Under the pieces are notes generated by a model that did no database searches, was not told the DNA's origin, and saw only the letters and a program-made list of their open reading frames with translations. Below, one piece after another: positions 8,576 through 16,797 of a DNA stretch of 35,182 nt. The stretch covers positions 1 to 35,182 of the forward strand of contig JANXRE010000014.1 of the NCBI GenBank assembly GCA_025353165.1. The letters run 5' to 3'. The position numbers and the translations under genes are program-made. Source of the stretch: Acidobacteriota bacterium. Lineage in GTDB: Bacteria; Acidobacteriota; Terriglobia; Bryobacterales; Bryobacteraceae. Within the stretch, counting starts at the first letter, position 1; every line of letters starts with the position of its first letter.

Positions 8576-9154
8576 CTTCGCGAACAGCAGAAATTCGGAA
8601 GCGATGCGCGCCGCGACGCCGTCGAGCGGCTCGCTTTTCTTCGTGCGCAAGTCGTGGCCCGCTCCCTCGCATTCGACCAGGGCGACGGGCGCCGGAATCA
8701 GCGACACCGCCGGGCGGATCTCTTCGATGGTTCCAAACGGATCCCGGCTGCCGTGCACGAACAGCGCCGGCGTGCGGATCGCGGGAAAATGCGTCGTGCG
8801 CAAATCTCCAGACTGCCGGGGCGGGTGCAACGGATAGGACAGCAGCAAAAGCGCGTCGGCGAGTTCCGGCTCCTCGGAGGCGAGCAGCGTCGCTTGCCGG
8901 CCGCCGTACGAGTGACCTCCCAGGAACACCCGGCCCAGTCCATTTTCGCGAGCCTTCGTCACATGCGCGCGGAGCCCGGCGCGGTCCGCCTCGGCTTCGC
9001 CGCGGAAGGGAGGACCGTGCGGACGGCGCTCGCGAAACGGCAAGTCGATTCGCATCACGCGCAGGCCACTGGCCGACAGGGCCCGATCCACGGCGAGCAA
9101 GAGCGGAGCATCGCGGTTCGCTCCCGCGCCGTGGGTGAGAACGAGTGTGTCCAT
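8516..9154 (-). CDS. Alpha/beta hydrolase, Tex30/KANL3-like (dienelactone-hydrolase fold)
   Basis: A compact 212-residue hydrolase starting M-D-T-L-V-L-T-H-G-A-G-A. Nucleophile Ser82 is in G-H-S-Y-G-G, the acid is probably Asp138 in G-S-R-D-P-F, and His167 is in G-A-G-H-D-L. This layout matches the small bacterial alpha/beta hydrolases related to Tex30/KANL3. The fold seems complete by about residue 192. The last 19 residues (194-212, beginning Q-W-G-Q-T-P-F) are encoded entirely by the palindromic repeat at 8491-8575, and the stop codon is in its centre, so the tail is probably a recent addition. It converges on the preceding hydrolase gene and diverges from the next one. Confidence 0.8.
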   Translation of the reverse strand: MDTLVLTHGAGANRDAPLLLAVDRALSASGLRVMRIDLPFRERRPHGPPFRGEAEADRAGLRAHVTKARENGLGRVFLGGHSYGGRQATLLASEEPELADALLLLSYPLHPPRQSGDLRTTHFPAIRTPALFVHGSRDPFGTIEEIRPAVSLIPAPVALVECEGAGHDLRTKKSEPLDGVAARIASEFLLFAKQWGQTPFPPKYPVECTFEL

Positions 9155-9255
9155 TTAGTTAGCATGACTCATATTCGTTCTCTCGGGCGCGGGAGAAGGG
9201 TCTCCAGTAGAACGCCGTGCGATTGCCCGTTCAACACGCCGGCGGACGCGAGTGT

Positions 9256-9281
9256 TAGAGTGAATATCCAAGAGTGGAGGG
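9256..9281 (+). promoter_or_regulatory. extended -10 element and strong ribosome-binding site
   Basis: TAGAGT (9256-9261) with an upstream TG at 9253-9254 forms an extended -10. GGAGGG at 9276-9281 is a strong Shine-Dalgarno ending 3 nt before the ATG at 9285. The same TTAGAGT string recurs before the VWFA gene at 12669. Confidence 0.5.
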
Positions 9282-9284
9282 ACG

Positions 9285-12200
9285 ATGAGAATCGCTGGTT
9301 TGGTCCTCATAACGATCGGGCTTGCCGCTGCCCTGAACGGCGATGACCTGTCCAGCAGGGCCTGGGATCTGGAGAGCAAGGGTGAAGCCGCGGCGGCGCG
9401 CGAACTGCTCCGGAGGACGGCACAAGGCACGAGCGACGCGCAAGCCTGGGGCGCATACGCGGAGTTCCTCGACCGCCATCGCGATCCCGCCGCGCGTGGG
9501 GCCTACGAAAAGGCGCTGAGCTTCCTGCCGGAGGGCAGCGCGCGGGACCGGGCTGCGATAGCCCGGCGGCTGGCAGCGCTCGACCTTCTGGCTGAGGATC
9601 GCGATGCGGCGGCCCGCCATCTGAAGGAATACTCCAGCGCAGCCGGCGCGCAGTTCTCCCTGCCCGCCGCCGCGCCCGCCGCCGAGCAGCCGGCCGCGAT
9701 GATCGAGATCCCGGGGCCCTTGCGCTCTTTCGCGCGGATGGCAGCGCTTGCGCCGGACCTCGGTCCGCGGGATGTTCTCCCGGCTCTGGCGCGCAACGTG
9801 GTGACGAACGGATACCAGGCCATCAGCAGCTCCGAAGGACTGGACCAAACGGAGTATCTGAAGCTCGTCATCCGGTACATGTCGCAGGCTCGCGAACTCG
9901 ATAAGCTGGGCGGACCCGATAAAGTGATCCGACTGGAATCCTGCGAGACGGCGAAGACGGCGGACCTGCTCAAGGTGCTCGGATATCGCATGCGCGGCGG
10001 CTGCGGCAGCGACGTGGTACTGGAAACCGTGAACGCCACGCGCGCGTTTTTGACCATCGACTCGGGATTTCCGCTTGCCGATCTCGAACAGGCGCTGCGT
10101 TCCAACCGGCCGTACGCCTATGACTACCATCCGTCGCGAATTCCAGTCCTTTATGGCCAGGATTACTGGCTGTCGGCGAAGGAAAAAGCGCAGGGCGAAT
10201 TCATCGACGTTTTCCTGGGCGACCCGTCCATTTGCCGGCTGTACCTGGCGCTCGCGAAGATGGATCCCGCGGTCTCGGCCGCGCTCCGCGATGGTTCGAG
10301 CGTACTCAAGCTGAAGGCTTTCGCGCACGTCCTCGATTTCTACGGCGGCTTGTTCGAAATCCGCGAAGGCAAAGCGGTGACCCCCGGCGGAGCGCGTTCG
10401 GAAAAGACGTGGGCGGAACTGGCGGGGGCGGCGCCCGATAAGCCGGCTCAGTTCTTCGAGCGGCTGGCGGCGCGCGACGACGGGTGGCTGGCAAGCTACT
10501 ACGATGCGCTGCTGCGCGTGAAGGGGCCGGCGTTGGGCTACCTTACCGAACCGGAAAGGCTGAAGCGCTTTTATGCCGCCATTCGCGGGAAAGTGACGAG
10601 CCCCGGGCCGGCGCGCCCGGTGTTCCGCGCGAACACGGACATGATGCTGCTGACCACGCGGCTGGTGGTGACTGCCGACGGGCGGCCTTTCCTGCCGGGT
10701 AATCTCGGCGTGTGGAAGAACCTGTTCATCCACCACCCAAATGGAAAATACGACGCCAAGTTGGCCAAGGCGGCGGTGGGATGGAAGGAGGCGGACGACG
10801 TCATCGAGGCGCTGTTCGCACTGTGCCGCAAAGCGGTCGACAACGAGCCGCTGAAGATTTTCATGGCGGTAAGCGACCTGGAGCGGGCGCGCTCCACGCC
10901 GCTCAAAGCCGAGACGGTGGAGCGTCTGGTTCGGGATTACAGGGCGTACGGCGCACAGTATTCGCTGTTCGCCGAGACTCCGTCGCTCGACGACCAGACG
11001 ATCGTCGCGTTCCTGGATGCGGCCGGATCCTTGAACGACATCAAGGACCAAATGGCGAGGGCCGATGCCGCCGGGTCGTTCCAGGCGGTGGCGTCGATCT
11101 GGCAAATCTTCGCGCGCCAGGGATCCATCTCTCCGGAGAAGGCCGGTGCGGCGTTACGCGACGCAATCGCGCCGTTCGATTCAGTGAGGAAAGAGCGCGA
11201 TCTGTTCGAGGCCGGCCGGGCCGGCTTGCGCGCGCTCCTCGCGGCCGCCGGCGCGCCCAAGGACGTCAACGTACAGGATGCAACGCTCGACCTGCTCGCC
11301 GGTACCGCCATGCGGGCCGACGCCGACACGCACACGCAGGTGATCGAGGATATGATCCGCGTGTTCGAGGCGCAGCGCCTGATCTCTCTGCAGTCGCTGT
11401 TCGACCTGGCGGATAATCTGGAGCGGGCCGCGGCCGGCGGGAAAGTGGACACCGCCCTGCTGAACAAGGTTGCGGCGCGCATCTCGGAGATTCAGGCGCC
11501 GCGCGCGTCCCTGACCAGCGGCGAAAAGAACCAGCTCGGCTACGGGTACTGGACTGACAAGCACATCGATAATCAACGGAAGTTAAATCTGAAGGCGGCC
11601 GTGGACAAGGCAGGCGCCGACGCCGAGAAACTGCGGGCGATTCGCGGCGCGCTCGCGCCGTTTCTGCGCGACACGCTGGTGGGATTAAACTACGTCCACT
11701 ACGCGCCCCCGGGCGCGCAGGTGCTGTACACCAATCCGGTGTTCGTGCGGAGCCACGACTTTGTCGGCGTCGCCGGCGGCAATCAGACCTGGAAGCGTAC
11801 CGAGGTCTACGGCAGCGGATGGCCCGCCAACGCAGGGGGACGGCTGGTCGGATCGCTCTCGGGCCTGCCTTACGCGCTGGCTGAGACGGAGCAGAATTTC
11901 CTCATCCCGTCCCGCGAGCAGGCGCTGATCTGGGGCGACCTTGTGCCCCAGATGCTGATCAGCTCGACCATTCCCAGGTGGTGGAACGTCAGCCACGCAA
12001 TGGTGCACTGGGTCGGACTGCACATGACCTACGGCGAGTCGCTGCTGGCGGAATCGGTTTTCGATCCGGCGCTACGCGCGCGGGTTTTGGACTCGCTTTC
12101 CAAGAACGCTGCACCAGCGCGGGCTCGAAGAGTATCCGAAGAGATCCAGGCGGGGCGCGTCGTAGCCGCCCTCGACGAAGTGACTCCCGCGGAGTTGTAC

Positions 12201-12656
12201 ATCCTGGGATCCGAGTTCGCCCCGGACGCGAAGGAGTCTTCGATCGCTGGCGAGATCCGCAGGCTGGCGCTAGAGAATCCGGAGCAAGTAAGCCTCGCCG
12301 CGATTTCGCGCGCGTTCGGCACTCCGAAACCGACGCTCTCCAACTCCTATGGGCCTGAGTTGCTAAACCTGCGCACGTTCCCGACACTGATGGGATATTC
12401 CAGCCGGATCATGGCCGAGACCTGGGAGTCGAACCTGTTGTACTACGCCGCGCTGGCGGACGAAATCCACGCCCATCCCGCCGAGTTGAACCTGCTGATT
12501 CCCGCGTGGACTCAATTGACGGTGGAGAAGATCTTCGCGACACACCTGGAGGACTGGCCGGCGCTGCTGAGGTCCCTGCGGGCGGTGGGCGATGAAGTGA
12601 GGCAGAAGGCGCGGAAGCAGCAGGCGGCGGTCGCGGCCGGCGCGGGTGCGGAGTAG
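9285..12656 (+). CDS. Large secreted protein of unknown function with N-terminal TPR-like region
   Basis: A 1123-residue protein with a short Sec signal peptide (M-R-I-A-G-L-V-L-I-T-I-G-L...). Residues about 25-125 are Ala- and Leu-rich helical pairs (W-D-L-E-S-K-G-E-A-A-A-A-R-E-L-L; W-G-A-Y-A-E-F-L-D-R), which look like tetratricopeptide repeats. The remaining ~1000 residues form a mostly helical, soluble body with no motif I recognise; there is no HExxH, GxSxG or nucleotide-binding loop and no clear membrane helix. The Shine-Dalgarno and -10 elements upstream fix the start. Large lineage-restricted exported proteins like this are common in Acidobacteria. I do not assign a function. The VWFA gene downstream has its own promoter-like element. 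Confidence 0.75.
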   Translation: MRIAGLVLITIGLAAALNGDDLSSRAWDLESKGEAAAARELLRRTAQGTSDAQAWGAYAEFLDRHRDPAARGAYEKALSFLPEGSARDRAAIARRLAALDLLAEDRDAAARHLKEYSSAAGAQFSLPAAAPAAEQPAAMIEIPGPLRSFARMAALAPDLGPRDVLPALARNVVTNGYQAISSSEGLDQTEYLKLVIRYMSQARELDKLGGPDKVIRLESCETAKTADLLKVLGYRMRGGCGSDVVLETVNATRAFLTIDSGFPLADLEQALRSNRPYAYDYHPSRIPVLYGQDYWLSAKEKAQGEFIDVFLGDPSICRLYLALAKMDPAVSAALRDGSSVLKLKAFAHVLDFYGGLFEIREGKAVTPGGARSEKTWAELAGAAPDKPAQFFERLAARDDGWLASYYDALLRVKGPALGYLTEPERLKRFYAAIRGKVTSPGPARPVFRANTDMMLLTTRLVVTADGRPFLPGNLGVWKNLFIHHPNGKYDAKLAKAAVGWKEADDVIEALFALCRKAVDNEPLKIFMAVSDLERARSTPLKAETVERLVRDYRAYGAQYSLFAETPSLDDQTIVAFLDAAGSLNDIKDQMARADAAGSFQAVASIWQIFARQGSISPEKAGAALRDAIAPFDSVRKERDLFEAGRAGLRALLAAAGAPKDVNVQDATLDLLAGTAMRADADTHTQVIEDMIRVFEAQRLISLQSLFDLADNLERAAAGGKVDTALLNKVAARISEIQAPRASLTSGEKNQLGYGYWTDKHIDNQRKLNLKAAVDKAGADAEKLRAIRGALAPFLRDTLVGLNYVHYAPPGAQVLYTNPVFVRSHDFVGVAGGNQTWKRTEVYGSGWPANAGGRLVGSLSGLPYALAETEQNFLIPSREQALIWGDLVPQMLISSTIPRWWNVSHAMVHWVGLHMTYGESLLAESVFDPALRARVLDSLSKNAAPARARRVSEEIQAGRVVAALDEVTPAELYILGSEFAPDAKESSIAGEIRRLALENPEQVSLAAISRAFGTPKPTLSNSYGPELLNLRTFPTLMGYSSRIMAETWESNLLYYAALADEIHAHPAELNLLIPAWTQLTVEKIFATHLEDWPALLRSLRAVGDEVRQKARKQQAAVAAGAGAE

Positions 12657-12669
12657 GTCCTGGGAGGGT

Positions 12670-12675
12670 TAGAGT
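12670..12675 (+). promoter_or_regulatory. -10 element implying a leaderless start
   Basis: TAGAGT ends 7 nt before the ATG at 12683, so transcription should begin at or within a base of that ATG. It overlaps the upstream GTG at 12674, which argues against that codon as the start. Confidence 0.4.
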
Positions 12676-12682
12676 GAGATTT

Positions 12683-13681
12683 ATGATTCGACTTGCGGCT
12701 GGCATCGCGTGCATCTGCGCGTGGCACGCGCAGCCCGCTCTGGCGCAGGAGGGACAGCGGCCCGTCTTCCGCGTGAAGGTGGACATGGTGGTCCTGAGCT
12801 TCACGGTGACGGACAACAAGGGCCGCTACGTGAACGGGCTGAAGCCGAAGGATTTCAAGATCACGGAAGACGGCATCGGGCAGAAGGTCGCGACGTTCGC
12901 AGAAGGGAATCGCCCCCCGGTTCAGGTTCTCGAAGACGGTTCGGTGAAGCCGCTCGCCGGCGCGGTCTCCGAAGAGGCCGCCGCGAAGGGAGTGGACCTG
13001 CGCTCGGACGCGCTGGTGGGCACCAACGTGTTCGTGCTGTTCGACACGAGCAACTACATGTATCGCGGGTTCGTGTACGCGTCCGACGCGATCGCGGATT
13101 TCGTGCGCGGGCTGGACCGCGCCGATTCTGTGGCCGTGTACACCTACAGCCGCAATCTTTCCCGCGCCGCGTCGCTGACCCGCGATCGCGGCGACGCCAT
13201 CATGGGGCTTCGCAAGGCCGTCGCCGGCGACGACTCCGCTCTTTACAACGCCCTGCTGCTGACGCTTCGCGATGCGGCCAAGGTGCCGGGGCGCAAGGTC
13301 GTCATTGTGTTTTCGAACGGCCCCGACAACGCGAGCATGGTTGCGCCCGACGACGTGCGCGCCGTGGCCGAGGATGAGGGCATTCCGATTTACGTCATTT
13401 CAACCAACGACGTCAACAAGGACTCAATTTCCAGCGGAGTGTTTAAACGCATTTCGCAGCGCACGGGCGGCAAGGCGTATTTCGCCAAGACCTGGCAACG
13501 GCAGGTGGAGGCTTTCGAGTCGATCCGCGAGGACCTCGGCAACTCCTACACGGTCACTTATTACCCACAGGCGAACGTGAACGAGGGCTTCCGCAAGATT
13601 AACGTCGAGATTCTGTCCGACGCCGCAAAGAAGTATCGGGTGCGGGCGCGGCCGGGATACCGTCCCCGCGGCGGATTCTGA
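12683..13681 (+). CDS. Secreted VWFA-related acidobacterial-type protein
   Basis: A 332-residue protein with a Sec signal peptide ending near A-L-A-Q (about residue 22). Next comes a beta-rich segment, V-F-R-V-K-V-D-M-V-V-L-S-F-T-V-T-D, with G-L-K-P-K-D-F-K-I-T-E-D-G. That combination is the hallmark of the VWFA-related acidobacterial domain family. The von Willebrand A fold spans about 113-300. Its metal site is D-T-S-N-Y (121-125): the first Asp and Ser are kept but the second Ser of DxSxS is replaced by Tyr, so metal-dependent adhesion may be altered. The start ATG 12683 is chosen over GTG 12674 because of the -10 position. Its role is unknown; extracellular or periplasmic protein binding is inferred from the fold. 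Confidence 0.85.
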   Translation: MIRLAAGIACICAWHAQPALAQEGQRPVFRVKVDMVVLSFTVTDNKGRYVNGLKPKDFKITEDGIGQKVATFAEGNRPPVQVLEDGSVKPLAGAVSEEAAAKGVDLRSDALVGTNVFVLFDTSNYMYRGFVYASDAIADFVRGLDRADSVAVYTYSRNLSRAASLTRDRGDAIMGLRKAVAGDDSALYNALLLTLRDAAKVPGRKVVIVFSNGPDNASMVAPDDVRAVAEDEGIPIYVISTNDVNKDSISSGVFKRISQRTGGKAYFAKTWQRQVEAFESIREDLGNSYTVTYYPQANVNEGFRKINVEILSDAAKKYRVRARPGYRPRGGF

Positions 13682-13730
13682 TGAAATGGGCCGCCGGTTC
13701 ACGCCGATGAACGCCGGTGGAGAGCGGAAG

Positions 13731-13736
13731 TATGAT
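13731..13736 (+). promoter_or_regulatory. candidate -10 element ahead of the hairpin and the oxidoreductase gene
   Basis: TATGAT matches the consensus at 5 of 6 positions. A start about 7 nt downstream would coincide with the first base of the 107-bp palindrome at 13743. No -35 was identified, so confidence is low. Confidence 0.3.
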
Positions 13737-13742
13737 ACCCGC

Positions 13743-13849
13743 GGCGCACGCACTCCCGCGTGCCGTGTCGAGACTCCTCTCGACACTTCTTTCCAGGGAA
13801 GACCGGCGTCGACAGGAGTGGCGACGCGGCACGCACGAGTGCGTGCGCC
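13743..13849. repeat. 107-bp imperfect palindrome (long hairpin)
   Basis: The outer arms GGCGCACGCACTC (13743 onward) and its complement (ending 13849) are perfect. Pairing continues imperfectly through GTGCCG, GTCGA and ACTCCT to a central TTCC-AG-GGAA (13791-13800). The two arms are each about 49 nt and are centred exactly, so the whole element can fold into one long hairpin. This looks like a palindromic dispersed repeat unit. It fills most of the 201-nt gap before the oxidoreductase gene and would lie in that gene's 5' leader if the -10 at 13731 is used. Confidence 0.75.
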
Positions 13850-13882
13850 ACGAAAATCCTCCGTCACTGGGGCGGCGCACTG

Positions 13883-15226
13883 ATGGCCGTATCCCGACGG
13901 AGTTTTCTCACGGCGGCGTCCGCGGTTTCCTACCGCCGAGTTCTCGGCGCGAACGACCGGGTGGGTGTCGGCTTCGTCGGCTTCGGCCTCATCGGGGCGC
14001 AGCACGTTCACGACTTTCGCGCGCAGCCGGATGTGGATATGACCGCGCTGTGCGACGTGTATCAACCGCGCATGGAGCAGGGCGTCGCGGCCTGCGGCGG
14101 CGCGGCGCGCGGCTATCGCGATTTCCGGAAACTGCTGGACGATCGCGACGTCCAGGCGGTGGTGGTTTCGACGCCCGATCACTGGCACCCGCTCATCGCG
14201 ATGATGGCGTGTGCGGCGGGCAAGGACGTGTACGTCGAGAAGCCGTTGACGCTGTTCGTCCGCGAGGGCCGCTGGATGACGGATGTGGCGCGGCGGCACA
14301 ACCGCGTGGTGCAGGTGGGAACGCAGCAGCGCAGCGGACCGCACTACCAGCGGGCGCGCGAACTGGTCCGGTCCGGGCACATCGGGCAATTGCTGACCGC
14401 GCGGATGGGCAACTCCCGGAACATCATGCCGGGGTTCGGGACGCCTCCGGATTCCGCCGCGCCGATCGATTTCGATTACCAGATGTGGCTCGGACCCGCG
14501 CCCGAACGGCCTTACAATCCGCACCGCGGTCTCTACCATTTCCGGTGGTTCTGGGATTACTCCGGCGGCCAGATGACCAACCTGGGAGCGCACGAGGTGG
14601 ACATTGTCCAATGGGCGCTCGACGCGAAAGGACCGCTGGCGGTGACCTCGACGGGCGGCCGATGGGCGCTGCGGGACGACGGCGAGACGCCCGATATTCA
14701 GGACGCGCTGTTTGAGTATCCCCGGTTCACCGCGCTCTGGTCCCACCGCGAGGCGGGCAAGGGCATGCGCGTGCAGCGTGGCCTCGAGTTCGTCGGCACG
14801 AAGGGGACTTTGATAGTGGACCGCGAAGGATTCCAGGTCGAATCCGATCTGCGAATCGATCCCCAGAACGGCGTCCCGGTGTATCGCGGGATGCCCGCGG
14901 GCGGCCCGCGGCGGTCGGACGTGAAGGGCACGCCGTGGATCGAAAAACCGGAGAGCGGCAAAGGCTCCGAGGAGGAGCAGCTCGCCGGTCACGCGCGGAA
15001 TTTCCTGGACTGCGTGAAATCGAGACAGCAGCCGATCTCCGATGTCGAAGACGGGCACCGCACGGCCGTCGCCTGCCACCTGGCTAATATTTCCCTGCGG
15101 GTGGGCCGGAAGGTCCGATGGGATTCGGAGCGGGAGGAAATCGTGGACGATCGGGAAGCGTCGGCCATGCTGGAGCGGCCGTATCGGAAACCTTGGGACG
15201 GCGTGCTGAGGAGCCTGCTCGCGTGA
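13883..15226 (+). CDS. Exported Gfo/Idh/MocA-family oxidoreductase
   Basis: A 447-residue protein with a twin-arginine leader S-R-R-S-F-L-T-A-A at residues 4-12, so it is predicted to be exported folded by Tat. The Rossmann motif is G-F-V-G-F-G-L-I-G (30-38), followed by the family E-K-P at 119-121. The C-terminal domain has M-W-L-G-P-A-P and the G-A-H-E-V-D active-site motif. Such proteins bind NAD(P) tightly and oxidise or rearrange sugars and inositols. The ATG at 13883 is chosen because it places the Tat leader at the N-terminus; upstream in-frame codons run through the palindrome. Its stop overlaps the GTG of the next gene (GTGA), so the two are translationally coupled. Confidence 0.9.
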   Translation: MAVSRRSFLTAASAVSYRRVLGANDRVGVGFVGFGLIGAQHVHDFRAQPDVDMTALCDVYQPRMEQGVAACGGAARGYRDFRKLLDDRDVQAVVVSTPDHWHPLIAMMACAAGKDVYVEKPLTLFVREGRWMTDVARRHNRVVQVGTQQRSGPHYQRARELVRSGHIGQLLTARMGNSRNIMPGFGTPPDSAAPIDFDYQMWLGPAPERPYNPHRGLYHFRWFWDYSGGQMTNLGAHEVDIVQWALDAKGPLAVTSTGGRWALRDDGETPDIQDALFEYPRFTALWSHREAGKGMRVQRGLEFVGTKGTLIVDREGFQVESDLRIDPQNGVPVYRGMPAGGPRRSDVKGTPWIEKPESGKGSEEEQLAGHARNFLDCVKSRQQPISDVEDGHRTAVACHLANISLRVGRKVRWDSEREEIVDDREASAMLERPYRKPWDGVLRSLLA

Positions 15227-16203
15227 CGCGGCGATCCTTTGTCGGAGCGATGGCCGCGGCCGTGGCGCCGGCCGGCGATCTGAAACTCGGGATCGCGTCG
15301 ACGTGCTTCATGACGGCGAGCAATCCGAAAGACACGATCGCTTTCCTGGAGCGCGGACGGGCGCTCGGCGCGGCGGGCATCCAGATGCACCTCACGTCCA
15401 CCGAACCCGCCTACGTGAAGCGTCTGCGGGATGCGGCGGAGCGCTACGGAATGTATGTCGAGACCATGGCGGAATTGCCAAAGGGCGACGTCGCGGCGTT
15501 CGAGCGCGCGCTTGCGGCCGCGCGGGATGCCGGAGCTGCCGTCATTCGCGTCGGTTGCCTGAGCGGCCGCAGGTACGAAAATTTTGCCGGCTACGACGAG
15601 TGGAAGCGGTGGGTGGAAGCGGCCCGGAATTCCGTCTTCCGCGCCGTTCCGATCGCCGAGCGGCTGAAAATGCCGCTGGCGATCGAGAATCACAAGGACT
15701 GGACCGCCGCTGAGCTCGCCGCCCTGGTCAAGCAGATCTCCAGCGAGTATGTCGGCGTGTGCCTGGATACCGGAAACAACATTTCTCTTCTCGACGATCC
15801 CTACGAGGTGGTCGACACGCTTGCGCCGTACACGCTGGCGACGCACTTCAAGGACATGGCGGTCGCGCCGGACGACGAGGGGTTCCTGTTGAGCGAAGTC
15901 GTGCTGGGCGAGGGCATGCTGGATCTGCGGCGGATGGCGCGGACGATCCGGGCGGCGCGGCCGCGGACGAAGTTCATGCTGGAGATGATCACTCGGAATC
16001 CGCTCCGCGTCCCGTGCCTGACGACGAAATACTGGGCGACGTTCCCGGACCGGAGCGGCTACGCGCTCGCGCGAACTCTGGCGATGGTGCGGCAGAACGG
16101 GGGGAAGGCACTACCGCGCGTCGACGGGCTGGCGGGCGATGCGGTGGCGCGGTTGGAAGAAGAGAACGTGCGGAAGTGCCTGGCGCGAGGCGTAGCGGGG
16201 TAG
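15223..16203 (+). CDS. Sugar phosphate isomerase/epimerase-like TIM-barrel protein
   Basis: A 326-residue xylose-isomerase-like TIM barrel starting at a GTG that overlaps the preceding stop. The N-terminus V-T-R-R-S-F-V-G-A-M-A-A-A resembles a Tat leader, which fits export together with its oxidoreductase partner. Putative metal ligands include Glu in L-A-I-E-N-H-K-D, Asp in V-C-L-D-T-G-N-N, His in A-T-H-F-K-D and Glu in F-M-L-E-M. It would isomerise or epimerise a sugar or sugar acid. The pairing with a Gfo/Idh/MocA oxidoreductase is common in carbohydrate modification loci. Substrate unknown. Confidence 0.82.
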   Translation: MTRRSFVGAMAAAVAPAGDLKLGIASTCFMTASNPKDTIAFLERGRALGAAGIQMHLTSTEPAYVKRLRDAAERYGMYVETMAELPKGDVAAFERALAAARDAGAAVIRVGCLSGRRYENFAGYDEWKRWVEAARNSVFRAVPIAERLKMPLAIENHKDWTAAELAALVKQISSEYVGVCLDTGNNISLLDDPYEVVDTLAPYTLATHFKDMAVAPDDEGFLLSEVVLGEGMLDLRRMARTIRAARPRTKFMLEMITRNPLRVPCLTTKYWATFPDRSGYALARTLAMVRQNGGKALPRVDGLAGDAVARLEEENVRKCLARGVAG

Positions 16204-16206
16204 CGG

Positions 16207-16422
16207 CTAGCCGGCAATGGGCTGCGGGGAGGCCGGAAGTCGGCTGATCACGAGATTGTGGATTTCCGCTTTGGTACTCGCGTTGTCGATATCAATTCCG
16301 ACCAGGTTGCCTCGAGCATCGTAGTCAAGCACTACGCCATCGGAAACCTCGCGGCTCTCGACGCTCGTTTGTTCCGACAGATCGATACCCGCCGCCGCAT
16401 CTGGCTTGTATCCTGCACCCAT
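16207..16422 (-). CDS. DUF2283 small protein
   Basis: A 71-residue protein. The core E-S-R-E-V-S-D-G-V-V-L-D-Y-D-A-R-G-N-L-V-G-I-D-I is a clear DUF2283 signature, usually seen as S-x-x-V-x-x-G-V-I-L-D-Y-D-x-x-G-x-L-V-G-I-E-I. The N-terminus Y-K-P-D-A-A-A-G-I-D-L replaces the family's Y-D-P-E-A-D-A-L-Y-I and is slightly degenerate. Function is unknown for the family; members often sit near DUF4258 or toxin-antitoxin-like genes, but no such partner is present here. It is convergent with the isomerase gene (3-nt gap) and divergent from the IPT/TIG gene. Confidence 0.8.
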   Translation of the reverse strand: MGAGYKPDAAAGIDLSEQTSVESREVSDGVVLDYDARGNLVGIDIDNASTKAEIHNLVISRLPASPQPIAG

Positions 16423-16428
16423 TCACGA

Positions 16429-16434
16429 TACAGT
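16429..16434 (+). promoter_or_regulatory. candidate -10 element for the IPT/TIG gene
   Basis: TACAGT (4 of 6 consensus positions) is 21 nt before the ATG at 16456. A GGGGGTG Shine-Dalgarno-like run lies between them at about 16444-16450. Confidence 0.35.
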
Positions 16435-16455
16435 TTGAATTTCCGGGGGTGTCTT

Positions 16456-16797
16456 ATGAGATATCTGGTTCCGATTCTCTCTGTCGCTGTGCTTCTTCTC
16501 GTCGCCGCGCCTCTCCGCGCACAGTCCCGGCTCACCGGCGTCGATCCGCTCAACGGGAAAACCGGCGACGTCGTAGCCGCCGCCGGCGAGAACCTCGAGA
16601 AGAGCAAGGTCGTGGAACTGTACCTCACCGACGGCACCAAGGATTGGAAGGTCCAGGTGATCGAGCAGACCGGCGAGCAAATTAAGTTCAAGGTCCCCGG
16701 CAATATCAAAGCGGGACGTTACGCCCTGATGCTCAAGACCGGCGGCCCCGATCCCAAGCTCCTCGAACAGCCGGTGAAATTCAACATCGACGAGTAG
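16456..16797 (+). CDS. Small secreted IPT/TIG-domain protein
   Basis: A 113-residue protein with a Sec signal peptide (M-R-Y-L-V-P-I-L-S-V-A-V-L-L-L-V-A-A-P-L-R-A, cut after R-A-Q). One immunoglobulin-like IPT/TIG domain follows: L-T-G-V-D-P-L-N-G-K-T-G-D-V-V-A-A-A-G-E-N-L is the typical first strand pair, and V-P-G-N-I-K-A-G-R-Y-A-L-M-L the last. The ATG at 16456 is chosen because it starts the leader and has a G-rich ribosome site before it. TIG domains mediate binding in secreted or surface proteins; a partner is not evident. Its 3' end overlaps the antisense tail of the broken transglutaminase gene by 79 nt. Confidence 0.78.
   Translation: MRYLVPILSVAVLLLVAAPLRAQSRLTGVDPLNGKTGDVVAAAGENLEKSKVVELYLTDGTKDWKVQVIEQTGEQIKFKVPGNIKAGRYALMLKTGGPDPKLLEQPVKFNIDE

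Noticed and set aside
9255-11105. 616-codon open frame on the minus strand
   Set aside because: It is antisense to the 1123-residue secreted protein, which has a signal peptide, a ribosome site and normal composition. The antisense product is Arg/Gln/His-rich with no domain, as expected in high-GC DNA.
13424-15079. 551-codon open frame on the minus strand
   Set aside because: It runs antisense across the VWFA and Gfo/Idh/MocA genes and their palindromic gap. It has no recognisable domain and a shadow-like composition.
16423-16432. Minus-strand -10 (TATCGT) for the DUF2283 gene, overlapping the IPT/TIG promoter
   Set aside because: It would be only 2 nt from the ATG, too close for a transcript containing the start codon.
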